Shown here piece after piece: positions 12,701 through 23,800 of a stretch of 64,000 nucleotides of DNA. Source of the stretch: Trichoplax sp. H2 (lineage: Eukaryota; Placozoa; Uniplacotomia; Trichoplacea). A model generated the notes under the pieces. It saw only the letters and a list, made by a program, of their open reading frames with translations, did no database searches and had not been told where the DNA came from. How positions within the stretch are numbered: the first letter of the stretch is position 1; each line of letters opens with the position of its first letter. A program made the translations under genes and the position numbers. Location: assembly GCA_003344405.1 (NCBI GenBank), contig NOWV01000239.1, positions 1 through 64,000 on the forward strand. The letters run 5' to 3'.

Positions 12701-13826
12701 AGATAAAGCATCCGCTCTTAAATCGCTAAGATAAATCGTTGCGTTCTAATTGTGCCTAATTCTATTGATCAGTTTATGCAGAATCAGGGTATGTTTTTGT
12801 CAAAAGGTTTCCTTACAATGAATCAAGCAGTTTTGCTACATTCACAAGTCCTGTCTTTAAAAGAAAATCGGGATCTATCTATGTACGAATAAGGAATGAA
12901 ATATTGTATATTTAAATGCAGTAGTTAAAGTTTTATTAATAGGGACATTAACCATAAGAAATGCTACATTTTTTATTCGTATAATAAGTAAGTTAGCTAT
13001 ATTTTGTTTTATAGATAACTTATGACCACTACGTAGGCGGTATATTAGGTAATAGCACGTGGAGAATGAAGTATAAGCTAGTCAACAGTAATACATGGAT
13101 TACAATAAGTGAAAGTGCTGTAAGGCTGACAAATGGTTGGGAAAGTGTAAACGCATCAGAAAATAACTTCGCCCCATCAAACGATTTTCAAGTAAGCTCT
13201 ACATATGCCTAGATCATCTTCGAATGAGATGCAACTTAAACTAATCCTATACAACTGATAAAAGGAATAGGCATTTATTGAAAAGCGATTAATTATTGAT
13301 TCTATTACAATAATCTAAGATGATAAGTGTATGATACCACATTTTGGCAAAATAATATTTAAAAGCCAGAGAATGTAGCTATGTCTCCATATTTATTTTA
13401 CTGCATTTAACAAATTATGACATTTTGCAATTAAATTATACAAAATTTCATCACTCCTTTTTTTCCGGTGAATTGATTTGATTTTTTAATGATTTGCTAT
13501 TATGTCTGTAGATCGAACTTAGTCTTAGTTGGGTAATAGGTAATGATTTGCCCTCTTCCAGCGTATTTGCACTAGATAATCTCGTCGTGCATAACGTTAT
13601 GGGTATCTTTGGTAAGATTCTAGTTATTTCCATGTATGAAAAGAAAACTTGTGGGTGATATTAATATTAGAGTAATAATTTTATTTCTTAATAATTAATA
13701 GATAAGCCTATCACTCTAACTCCTACTATGACTACTCTTGCAACTGGGAATGCTCGCAGCCAATTTCAAAATTTGTATGCATTTGTTGCTTTTCTTATCA
13801 TAGGAATTTTTAAAATTATTTCTTAA
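6549..13826 (+). CDS. Mosaic extracellular protein: LRRNT-LRRCT-MAM-kringle-SRCR-SRCR-MAM-anchor (multi-exon)
   Basis: Exons read from splice sites: 6549-6721, 7502-7665, 8575-8646, 8885-8995, 9240-9412, 9891-9975, 10249-10575, 11115-11297, 11410-11580, 11783-11965, 12076-12264, 12501-12623, 12782-12882, 13015-13191, 13512-13611, 13702-13826. They sum to 2457 nt (818 aa plus stop) and every junction keeps phase. Residues 1-23 form a signal peptide, 24-57 an LRRNT, 58-112 an LRRCT, 113-259 a MAM domain, 279-354 a kringle, 369-486 and 487-610 SRCR domains, 611-777 a second MAM, and 778-818 a Thr-rich linker plus hydrophobic tail. Such modules act in cell adhesion and ligand binding outside the cell; the exact role is unknown. 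An LRR exon may be missing between exons 1 and 2. The 8885-8995 exon has weak splice sites; the others are well supported. Confidence 0.85.
7502..7665 (+). other. LRRCT exon of the mosaic gene
   Basis: The exon starts after TTAG with one codon base (phase 2) and ends in phase 1 at GTGATA. It reads DCSQIAVSKLLRLAED..., then GKCKSPKEYAGYSLKDLMEL. The spaced Cys, the C-x-x-P and the closing 'G-x-x-L-x-x-L' fit an LRR C-terminal cap. It would cap LRRs, yet at most one weak LRR-like exon (about 7028-7093) lies between it and the LRRNT. Confidence 0.75.
8575..9975 (+). other. First MAM domain, four exons
   Basis: Exons 8575-8646, 8885-8995, 9240-9412 and 9891-9975. The first carries the diagnostic opening CNFTLDDCGW and an F-x-x-W. 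The second has FAYIVSPPL, the MAM 'A-x-I/L-x-SP' motif. The third has MGFLDVLLIYP, and the fourth ends TITLIDFKIW. MAM domains mediate adhesion and oligomerisation in ectodomains. The second exon uses an AAG acceptor and a poor GTTTTA donor, so its edges are uncertain. Confidence 0.7.
10249..10575 (+). other. Kringle domain exon
   Basis: A phase 1-1 exon of 327 nt holding a full kringle with six cysteines (protein residues 279, 300, 325, 337, 349, 354). It has the signatures DDYRGYVSVTETGKNC, NWCRNPGASRAKPWCY and WEYCNITTC. The lysine-binding-site region cannot be judged from sequence alone. Strong donor GTGAGG at 10576. A short Ser/Gly-rich linker follows before the SRCR region. Being flanked by phase 1 introns on both sides is typical of a shuffled module. 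Confidence 0.93.
11115..11580 (+). other. First SRCR domain, two exons
   Basis: Exons 11115-11297 and 11410-11580, both phase 1-1 and separated by a 112-bp intron. The first half reads GQLAVYANGYWFGIC... NLMCRQTNLGSYGSYW. The second half supplies C-ISA-x-ISC, FSEC and VWVSC, giving six cysteines in the SRCR pattern. SRCR domains are found in receptors that bind polyanionic or microbial ligands and in adhesion proteins. Confidence 0.85.
11783..12264 (+). other. Second SRCR domain, two exons with a 110-bp intron
   Basis: Exons 11783-11965 and 12076-12264. The first carries GGICLHDW...VFCRELGYTTAG. The second carries SFIRCMGYETKLSQC and ends TATVQCEP. Reading straight through 11966 meets a stop at 12049-12051. 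Splicing GTAAAT (11966) to a TATAG acceptor (12075) removes it, keeps phase 1 and joins the two SRCR halves exactly. This intron is therefore required by the domain, not assumed. Confidence 0.85.
12501..13611 (+). other. Second MAM domain, four exons
   Basis: Exons 12501-12623, 12782-12882, 13015-13191 and 13512-13611. They read CKFTYGYCGWSSG (MAM start), FATFTSPVF (the 'A-x-SP' motif), GSIYITYDHYVGGILGN (the 'F-x-Y-x-M-x-G' strand), then SSSVFALDNLVV, the MAM 'IAIDDI' end motif. The last exon ends at GTAAGA in phase 1, matching the final exon. Confidence 0.85.
13702..13826 (+). other. Last coding exon: Thr-rich linker and hydrophobic C-terminal anchor
   Basis: The exon joins in phase after G-13611 and reads DKPITLTPTMTTLATG, then NARSQFQNLYAFVAFLII..., stopping at TAA 13824-13826. 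A small-residue stretch followed by about 18 hydrophobic residues at the very end fits a GPI-attachment signal. A transmembrane helix with almost no cytoplasmic tail is the alternative. Poly(A) signal AATAAA at 13917-13922. Confidence 0.8.
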
Positions 13827-13916
13827 AGTAGCTAAAGCCTTACTATAACGCATAAGAAATATAATTGTAAAAAAATTACCCTAACTCAGATCAACTGCTT
13901 GTGTTCAAACCGTCGT

Positions 13917-13922
13917 AATAAA
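13917..13922 (+). terminator. Candidate poly(A) signal of the mosaic gene
   Basis: AATAAA lies 91 bp after the stop codon and before the nested LTR at 14039. Confidence 0.5.
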
Positions 13923-14038
13923 CTATCGTTAAGTATACTCTATAGTCATTATAATATAAAGCTGATAAAAACTAATGGATTTTTGTCAGCCGCAATCAAC
14001 AATAAATGTCTACTCAATCGTTAAATTTAGTGAAGGTG

Positions 14039-15029
14039 TGTTACGGTGTTATCTCAACATTTGAATAGATTTACGTAATCTTAGCTAATATGGTAGAACT
14101 GATGATAACTTGATGTTGTTGTTTACTAATTATTGTCGATATATGACCATGTTATGTTAGATGGATTGTTTGACGGTATCGGTAATATGTAATAATGATT
14201 ACTATGACTTAATAGAATAATCTGATACTATCTCTTAGTTGTAATCATGTGTAATGAGGTATCGAAGTTGTTTTTGTTATAGTTATGTTCGATTATCATC
14301 GAACCTTATAAAAGCGAGTGCGCTGCGCAAAAGGCTCTAGTTGTTGCAGTTCTCCAGTTCGTAAGTCGTTGTGACGGAGCTCGCTCCGAAATGAATAATA
14401 TTTTGATCTAAAATGTGTAACAATATTATTATGGAGGTTGCCGATCTCGGCAACAACCTAGTTGTTAATTGAGTTTTGTTATTAATTATCCTAGTAATAT
14501 ACAGCGTGGATATGGTGTTAGCAATTAAAATGTCAAGCTGTAAAGATTATTATGTTAGTTAATAAGATGCTAATTAATAATATTAATTTGTGACAAGTGA
14601 TAAGTAACACTCGAGCTAGTTGAATCTATAGTAAGCCTGTATGGATCTGTATTGCACATTCTATAATTTAATGTGAAAGATTAGTATCGATCTTATTTGT
14701 GTGATATATGAAACTGTATACAAGCTTGATCATTACTTTTTAATCTCAGTTCCACGTGCGTAAGCAAGCTAGCAATAAAGATCTTTATTAACCTAAACCT
14801 ATCGTTTGACTTGATTACTATAGTATAGGAATAAGTTAGTTTTCCCTTACTGAGGATCTCCGGAGTTTGTCGGAGAACCATAAGAGTAGATAGACTAGTT
14901 TAGGTACGTTCACGAAAGCTGTTTTGTGACAGTCGTCATTACGTAAAGTAAAAGGGCGTTTAAGTCATAAGTTTGCTTAAAGACTTTTATCTTGCGTTTC
15001 CTTGCCACAAACAATTCCAGTTTGTGACA
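14039..15029 (+). mobile_element. Outer solo LTR, interrupted by a second LTR, TSD AGGTG
   Basis: Starts TGTTACGGTG, ends CAGTTTGTGACA; AGGTG at 14034-14038 and 15030-15034. Without the inner element and its extra TSD copy it is 424 bp. TATAAAAG at 14307-14314. Confidence 0.88.
14370..14931 (+). mobile_element. Inner solo LTR nested in another LTR, TSD GTCGT
   Basis: Starts TGTGACGGAGCTCGCTCCG (palindromic), ends GTTTTGTGACA; GTCGT flanks it at 14365-14369 and 14932-14936. Contains a perfect 8-bp hairpin at 14437-14454. The 3' half matches the LTR at 21825-22440. Confidence 0.92.
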
Positions 15030-15034
15030 AGGTG

Positions 15035-16704
15035 TTAAAAATAATAAAAACGCTAGCAAGATGTTACAATTTTATCTAAACCTTGACAGATAGCAGCTCA
15101 GCTAGATGTTCTCCCGGGACTTGCTCGCCGGTTTTGCGTAAACCTTCGATACTTTATGTTTCAATGTATGTTTCGTATTTTACTTACTGGAGAATTAGCG
15201 TAGGTAATCCGATTATTCTCCACATAAATGAAACAATTATCAATTATTTATTTTTTTGTTGTTTCCTCTATTTATCGTTTCCCTTTTTATTAGATCTAAT
15301 AATGTTATACTCTCAAAATTTCGTGAGTCTTGCTAGGCTTAGGAAAGATAGCTCTCTCTTTAATATTTCCTTCCTTAATATGAGTTTGTAGCGTCATGTT
15401 ACGTCGTACTACGCTGTACGGTATGTGCATGAAACTATTGAACTCTGATATCATGCTTACCTGATTAATAAGTGTAACTACCGACGACGATGATACAAAG
15501 CCTTATTAAATATTACTTAGTTGCAGTTACAACTGCAGAACAAATCGCTAGGTATGCTACAGCATTGCGCTCTAATACTACAGGCTACTACGTAATACTA
15601 TTAAGGTTTCGTTAGTTTAAAAAAATCATTTTGATAGTCAGCAGAGAAATAGAATTTTAACTAAGGAATAGAGTATCCTAGAGTAAGGTAAGATTCTCAA
15701 TCACAGATTTCAGTAATTTAATACTACTCTACTTTTTTATTCCGGCTTTTGCTCTATGCAGTCTACCGTATGAGGAAAGTGGGGCAATAACACCAGCCTA
15801 CTCAAGCAAATTCGGTATTCTGCGTTTCGTAATTCTTTATTGGATGTATTACTGACACAATCAGCTTGCAACAGGAAAATACGCCTACGAGTTTAGATTA
15901 AATGTGCAATAACGCGCTATTAAAGAGTCTATAAAATATTAATGCCTCCTCCAACAAGCGTAATTTTTATTTACTTTATTTTAAAGTTTAGTCTTGACGT
16001 CTAAAACCAGCACAGTTCCAAGTACAGTATTCCTGTCTTTTATTTCTTATGACAACATCAGTCCAAAAATTATGTTTTACAATAAATGCTATACATAAAT
16101 ATTCTCTCAGAAACCATAGTGACACATTACTTCAAGCTGCTTTACTTAAGTAATTGAGGATGTCGCTCTAAATCTAAATCCAAACAATAAGCAAGTTGGT
16201 GCAACAGGCACTCTTTATATTGCTAATGGCCAATATCATAGAATGCTTACTAGAAATTATACTAGATACTACATAAACCATCGAATGAACCCCTATATAC
16301 TTTCGCATTTTGCATTTTCGAGTTATAATTGCACATTAGAATTCCAAAATTTTAGAGGCATTCTCATACAAAAGGAATATGCATACAAGTTGTAATAGAA
16401 CACAAATGCTAAACGCTTGATAAAACCATCGAATTATTAATAAATTAAAATTTTCTGCAAACAAAAGGAAATTTAGGAGTAATGAAGCTCTACTTGTACA
16501 CAAAACTGTAATGAAATACAAATGTCAAATCCTTATTATATAACGTCAATAAACGTCGGTGTAAGCTTTCTGAAAATTTAGGTACATTTATAGTGACATT
16601 TAGCATTAATGAAACTCTACCTACAAAAATACTACTAAATAATTTATCTTTCAATCACACGAGTAGATGGTTCCGTGCTGAGATAGTCATTGGTACAACC
16701 AGTA
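15035..16704. other. Intergenic, 3' side of both genes
   Basis: No domain-bearing exon found. A 102-residue frame at 15083 is hydrophobic but has no family signature. Includes the 3' flank of the GPCR gene. Confidence 0.55.
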
Positions 16705-17806
16705 TTAATCGTCAGAGATTTCATTTACGAACGTTTCCATTTGAACCACCTTCTTTTCGTAGATACTATTAATGTCGACTTTTTGAGTACGAGTGAATGT
16801 AGAAGTTACACCAGTTTCTGGTCGGCGCTTAAATATTAATCGAATAACTTCTACACTGGTCAAAGTGTATAAATAAGGATTAATTGCTGAATTTAAAGGC
16901 AAAACAAACGTTGCAATAAATTGTAGTGCGACAGTATCTACTTGTCCATCTTTTAATAGCCCTGCTACGCTTATATAGTAATATGGTACCCATGTCACTA
17001 AATCAGACACCAAAATTAGAGCCAATCTTACGGCTAAAGCCTTATTATCAGTTGTTGATGATTTTCGAATGTTTTTACTGCTTTCTTTGACAGCGAAAAA
17101 TATACGAACATACAGTATAATCATAATGATCCACGCCATAAATGTCATTGCTAAATAGGAGATCATCCAAATTTTAAAGTAAAAATTTTGGTAATTATTA
17201 GGCATGCACATACTACTGTACTTATAAATTCTTAAATAGCCTGGTTGCTGTATACTAAATAGCACTGGCACAGCTGAGAAAATGATACTAAATGACCATA
17301 ATACTCCTAATGCAATCTTGGCCCGTCCAACCGTCATTCTTTTAGTCGAGAAAGGATATACGATACAAATGTATCTATCAGTGCTGATAATAATCATTAT
17401 AAAAACCGATGTTAAACTTGATAATGTTACAAAAAAGCAAGCAATAAGACAAGCTGGATGCGATAGCCATGTTTCCGATTTGATTCCATAATCACCACGA
17501 GTAAACATTAAATCAGCAATGGCAATGATCATTAAATAGAGACTCATAATTAAATCGGATACCGCTAGATTGCTAACCAAAAAAGTAGGAACACTTTTTC
17601 TTTTTCTCTTGCTTAGGTGGTAGTTCTGAATCAGAACTAAAACATTACCAAGAAGAGCTAGACCACCAACAATCCAAATAAATGTTTGTAAAGTGATGTG
17701 TGCCAGTAATCGATAGCATGAGGACAGAGTATCAGAATACATGCTTGGTTGACAAATTCTCACTTTTGCAGGAACCATGCAGCAGAGATATTCTCGCTCT
17801 GTTATA
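16705..17806 (-). other. Hinge and seven-transmembrane exon of the GPCR
   Basis: A single exon codes for all seven helices. It starts after an AAG acceptor at 17806 with ITEREYLCCMVPAKVRIC, a cysteine-rich hinge like that of relaxin-receptor-type LGRs. Counting from Met 17778: TM1 about 32-54 with GN; TM2 66-92 with NLAVSDL; Cys110 and Cys191 for the extracellular disulfide; TDRY at 133-136 (the E/DRY motif); TM6 near 250-274; NPYLY at 300-304 (NPxxY). The tail of about 45 residues has several Ser/Thr. TAA at 16707-16705. The cluster of invariant motifs makes the family call secure; the receptor's partner is not known. Confidence 0.96.
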
Positions 17807-20800
17807 CTTAAATAATATTAAATTAACTGCAATTAAAATACCACTACCTAGTAACTATAGCAAATAAGTATTTGGAAATATATGTTCCTGATAATAATTC
17901 GAAATATAAAGCTAAGGGTGTTCCTTAAGCTTTTTAATTCTGAATCATTATCAGTTTTGCACAATAAGTGCCCATAAAAGGATATACATGTTATCGGATA
18001 CATTTAAGTATTTACCGTGTCTGAACTACGGATAGCAATTTTTATAAGTTTACTTACACTGTCAAAAGCAAGGGTGGTCCATAAAATGATACAGGAGTAA
18101 GGTAGGCAAGATGATTACCTAATGCATTTCTAATATCATACGTAATAGCAACAAGTCGTAAGACAAGCTGACTATTAGATTTTATCTGATATAAATTATA
18201 GGCTTACTAAAACAGTACAATCTATAAGGTGAAAATAGATAAAGCAGATTCAATAACGGACAGTTTATGAATCATTGCTGCCTTAACTCACATTATCTTC
18301 AATTCAATAAGCCCTTTAAAACACCTGCTTGTGAGTTTATCAATCTGATTATTTCTAATATCCCTTTACGAAAGAGCATCCGTTAATACGATGTGTTAAA
18401 GAATAGATAAATAAATGCACATTGACACTGTATCGACGTTACAGTCTAGCATAAGTGCAGTTTCTTATTTCTTAATTTTTGGCTATGTACTTACAAGATC
18501 TGAAGAGATGGAAAATAATTTCCCAAACGCTGTTCACAGATATTTGAAATGTTATTATGAGATATATTCCTAAAATTATTTGTAGGCTAGCGTAAGTTTA
18601 TGATACATCTTATAGGAGTCCTTATTCTAGAGTCTTAACCTTTTTCTAAGTAATCTTTTATTTAGCATTTGACATTATAAACTTGCTAAGCAGGCTTTAT
18701 ATTATTTATTTTCAAAATTACAACATCTTGTTTCTATAATCTAGCCAATACTCGATATAGTACATTTCAGTCTTTACTTACAGAGTAGTAATTACTTGAT
18801 ATTGCACAGCTTTTGAAAACGTCAAATTTTGTAATGCATTTCCAGATAATTGTCTGATGTATACCAGAGTGATATAAACAGAATAATGCTTAAAGATTAA
18901 TAAAATTTATCGAGTAAGCTCTCTGCAATTTAATAATTGAAAGATCATAAGATTGGAATAAGACTTAAAACCTTCAGTCGGTAACGCAAATTCACACATA
19001 CTATTAAAATACGAGTATATCTTACAGATTTTCAAGACTATCCCGATAAGTCTCTGCTAGATCAGTGATATCAATGGTTTCCAGTTGATTATAACTAATA
19101 TCTCTGAAAATTAATAACGATTATTAGACGTTAAAATAGCTATCATTAATTTAAACTTATAATCTAGCCCAAAATAGATACGACGATAGCATATACTGTA
19201 CGTATTTCAACAGCGTACATTTCTAAAATGCACTAGATAAGGCTTACTATACTTACATAACTTTTACCATTCTAAAAAGGCGAAATATCTTTTCCGGAAT
19301 ACGAGAAATATTACAGCTGCTTATTTTTCTAAAGTATTTATCAATTTCAACAATATAATTGCTAATCTGATACATTTTAAATGGTAGTTTATTCAATTAA
19401 AATTAAATATAAGCAATTTACAATGAAACTGAAACTTATTTCACTTTTGTAAAGTTTTCTGATAGTACAAGATGTAAGCGTTTATTTCAGGAAATTGATA
19501 AACATTTAGATTAGCTAATTTCTTTTTGTTTTAGAATAATCAATCTGAAAAAATTGTCAGCTACGCTAGTTGTTATTATAAACAAAAAACATGATAATTC
19601 TGGCTATTTTGTGTAATTGCGCTTTCATTATTTATTATAAGTTAACAATCTACTAGGCCGTAAGAAATAAGTTTAGATAGGATAATTGTATGATTTGTAG
19701 AAGCTAAAATTCTTCGGTATTACTATATGTCGTTAAAATTCACGTAGAGCATAATTATTAAAGAATGTTTGAGGGTATTCGCTAGATTCTACTGTATAAA
19801 TGCTAATATTCACGCTTCATAATATCAAGGTAAATAAAGTATTTAAATGTAATCACTTATTTGCAGGTTTATGATTAAGTACGAGATAAGCTAAGATGAG
19901 TAGCAATTCTCTATATTAACAAGTACTTGGAAATCTGATTGTAGAATAAACATTTAAAGACTTATTTTCTTATTGCATGAAGGCACTGAAGTAGATAAGA
20001 TTATAAATTAAATAAAAGCAATTTTAGTGGTAACAATTATAGTAATATCGAGATTCTGTGGATACCTGATTGTGTTAAAATAAATTCGCTAAGTTTCCAT
20101 AATACTGCTAAGCTACTTCTGTACTTATAACGACTGTTCATAATAAATAACATTTTCATTTTGAACGATCATAAATTCTTAGTTTAAGTACCAGAATTTC
20201 TTATCGTTGTATCAGTTGCGCATATTTGATAAGATATTAGATCAAAAACTTACACTGATAGTAAGAATGGGGCAATACCTTTCCAAAGTACTGCCATAAT
20301 TCGTGACAAACTTATTGGATTATAGCTTAAATCTCTAGACAAAAATTGATAAATTTGTAACAATTAGCGCAAATCTACGATTTAGGATTACCATAGATGA
20401 TATAATTAATCCTTGATTGACAAGTAGCTGTGCTGTTGTAGCGAAAGTATCTCGCAATTATTCTATCTAATCTCAGGCAGAAATATAATTTAATGAATGC
20501 TTTATTACAAAGTTTAAGACTAGCTCATCTCGACGGTTCTTAAATAAATTTCGTTTAACTTTTTTGCGACAACAAAGTTATCTACAATCAAATCCGTATC
20601 ATCAACAAAAGACTTATCCTCCATTAGATTACCGATATATTTTACACTACCAATCGATCTGGTTAAAATATCAATATTCTTCTATAAATATTTAATAGCG
20701 CATGCTGAGTACCATCATAATTACAGTACACGGAGCCACCTAGATCTGGCTACCATACTTGACTTAGTGGCTAATATATGTTAGTAATCAGCAATTTTTA

Positions 20801-23800
20801 ATATATTAATTAACAACATCTATTATTAGCATCACGATAATGTGCATTCATGGAAATTTAACTACAATAAATATTGCTATCAAAATAATTTAGTATGTAT
20901 AGTTGCAGTAAAATAATATCTTATGTTACTTATGCGATGTTTTTGGTAAAAGATTCTTCATATGCACGCGTAAGGTATATTATAAAGACTACATCAAAAA
21001 ATTCTCTTACTTACATGCTCACGATGTTATTATTCCTCCTGATCAAGCTTGTAATGTTATTTCCTGCCAAAGATCTAACTCATATTGAAAAAGAATGTAT
21101 ATTAACTAAGTCTATAGTTATTACTAATAATTTTCTTTAGACAATGAACATATTGTAACATTTATATAATCGACCAATAATCTTCATACATTCTCTGGAT
21201 GCTGTTTAATTTATTCAGGACTTGATTGTTCAGGTCAATTCCATTACTTATCAGATTGTTATAACTCAAATCGCTAATATTTTTCAGTTGACAAGTAATA
21301 TCATCACGTCGTTAGTGTTTAAAATCTTAGACCATTTTATGGCTAGAATTTATATGAAATTAGACTTACATAGAGTTTAAATTGAAAAATAAATCATTAC
21401 AGTTATCATTAATCGCGGTAATGTTATTTTTGGCAATGGATCTATAACAAAATTTTAAAAATTCTATTATCAGGAAAGTTACATTTTAAGAAAGGCAATC
21501 ATTTTTCAATAAATAAATACATCCAGATTCCCCTATAATACCACTATCAATATTTATCATACTCTTATAGCTAAGTAAAGAATTCTAAACCATTATTTCT
21601 CTTATAATGCTTAATATATACGTTGATTCATTATACAATAGGTAATTTCAATATAATTTGGGTATGACTTTATCTAAAGAGATGTATATTATACTGTAAG
21701 TGACTGACGACAAGAGGACCGCCAGTATTTTAAGTCTTAATATACTAGACATAGTATTTCAAGACTGTAAAAGCTCAATTTAACATCTTATTAAGATAAA
21801 CCGGATAATTATACTTTAACTCTTTGTTACGGAGCTTGATGCTCCTCCGTATAATTAATAGTCAATTTACGATAGTAGAATAACTGTAATGATATACTGT
21901 CGTGTGATTAAAAGTATTATTAGGGATAGTCGTGTTGTAGGCTACAATCCTCAATTGTTGATTGATTATTATTATTGTTATATAATTAATCATTATTTAT
22001 TTATGTCGAAGTAGGCAATAGAACTAATGGTGAGATTTTACCATAAATTTGTGATAAATAATTGAACTTGCTAATTAATATTAATTAGTAACAAGTATTA
22101 ATTAGCATTCGGTTTAGTCTATAGTAAGCCTGTATTGCACATTACATAATTTAATGTGAAAGATTAGCATCGGGTTATTTGCGTGACATATAAAATTGTA
22201 TGTAAGCTTGATTATTAATTTTTAATCTTAGTTCCACTGAGGCTAAGGTATAGTACACTAGCACTAACGTAAATGGGCTAGTAATAAATATATTTATTAA
22301 CCTAAACCTATCGTTTGACTCGATTATTATAGTATAGGAATGAGTTTGTTTTCTGTTACTGAAGATCTCCAGAGTTAGTCAGAGAACCATATGAATAGAT
22401 AGACTAGTTTAGGTACGACTACGAAAGTTGTTTTGTGACACTCTTATAAGAAAGACATTCAGTATAATCCTATATTTGGCTGTTAGATACGTTCTTGGCT
22501 GGAGAATTACAGTCTTACAATAAAAATAATATAAGTTTGTTGTCTCATCCTAATAGCCACCCTACTGTACTAATACAATTAGCTGAAATCATCCCACATA
22601 ATAATAACCAAGTATAAATTAGAAATATTTGAAAATCCTCAAGTTTAATAGTATTTCTGTTATATTTTGATAATTTTATTTGAAGTAAATGTGCATGAAT
22701 AAGTGCTATAATGGATAGATACAACTTGATTACTAGAGTTAACCAAAACATAGATAATTACAATACTTACAAACTCTGAACAAATGGCAATCCGTCACAC
22801 GATAGATTTTTTATGCTGTTTTGACTGAGATCACTAGCGACATAAATTAAAGAAATCAAATAAATGGCGTTATCAACACCTTTCAAGTTGTTAATAGTAT
22901 TACAGGAAGCTAGCAAGGGCAAACATATAAAAAGTAATTAAGTCTTTACATCACTGATATTTTTGAATCTTTCAAGTAGCCGATGGAAGTAAATTGATTT
23001 TCGCTTAGTAGTCTATATAAAATAACTTGGACTTAGGAAGTACACTTTCTATTCGTATCACTGTAATTAGGATATAAAATGCCTATAATGACGTCTAAAT
23101 ATACAAATATAGCAGAATAAATGAGAAATTATAGATCACGCTGTTGAGGTTACTTACAAATTCGTTACCGATGATGAAGCGAATTTTAAACCTTCCCACG
23201 ATTTTAGTTTATTTCCTCTTAGAAATCTATATTGATGAAAAGGTATAATTTGTACAATTATTAGAGCGAGCAATAATAAATGTTATAAAGATTACGTAGC
23301 TGACTATAGTCTGAAGATAGTCATAGAAATTTTGATTGCTTATTACAGTGGAGCCTCAGACTAGTTTAAGATTGCAATTGTAGGATTGTAAAAAAACAGA
23401 TAAATGGAACGTTGATTGCATGATTGCGTAAGTGTCTAGAGTAGACGATAATTACAGGTACATATGCAGCAATTCTATTGATATGTTATTTCAGTAGTTC
23501 AAGATAAAAATAGATTGCGCTAAATATGTGATTACTGTGAGATTTGTTTTGTATCTTCTAATTAGAAGCTCACATTAGAAATAAATCGGACGATACTGAA
23601 TTTAGAACTGATCTACCGACTTAACTGGCAAGATACGATAATGCTACTAAAACATTGCTTTGTAAATAAATGCGCGTAAACGATGAGTTTAAATGTGAAA
23701 ATTTAGATTATTTGATTGAAGCTTCACAGTTCTTGGTAGTTGTTGAATAAATTTAATTTATATAATATAAATAAGTTTACATAAAAACACATTTTCTTAT

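Noticed and set aside
15083-15391. 102-residue hydrophobic open frame on the + strand
   Set aside because: No domain, no splice context, and T-rich DNA readily yields such frames.
17282-17491. 69-residue frame on the + strand
   Set aside because: Shadow of the 7TM exon.
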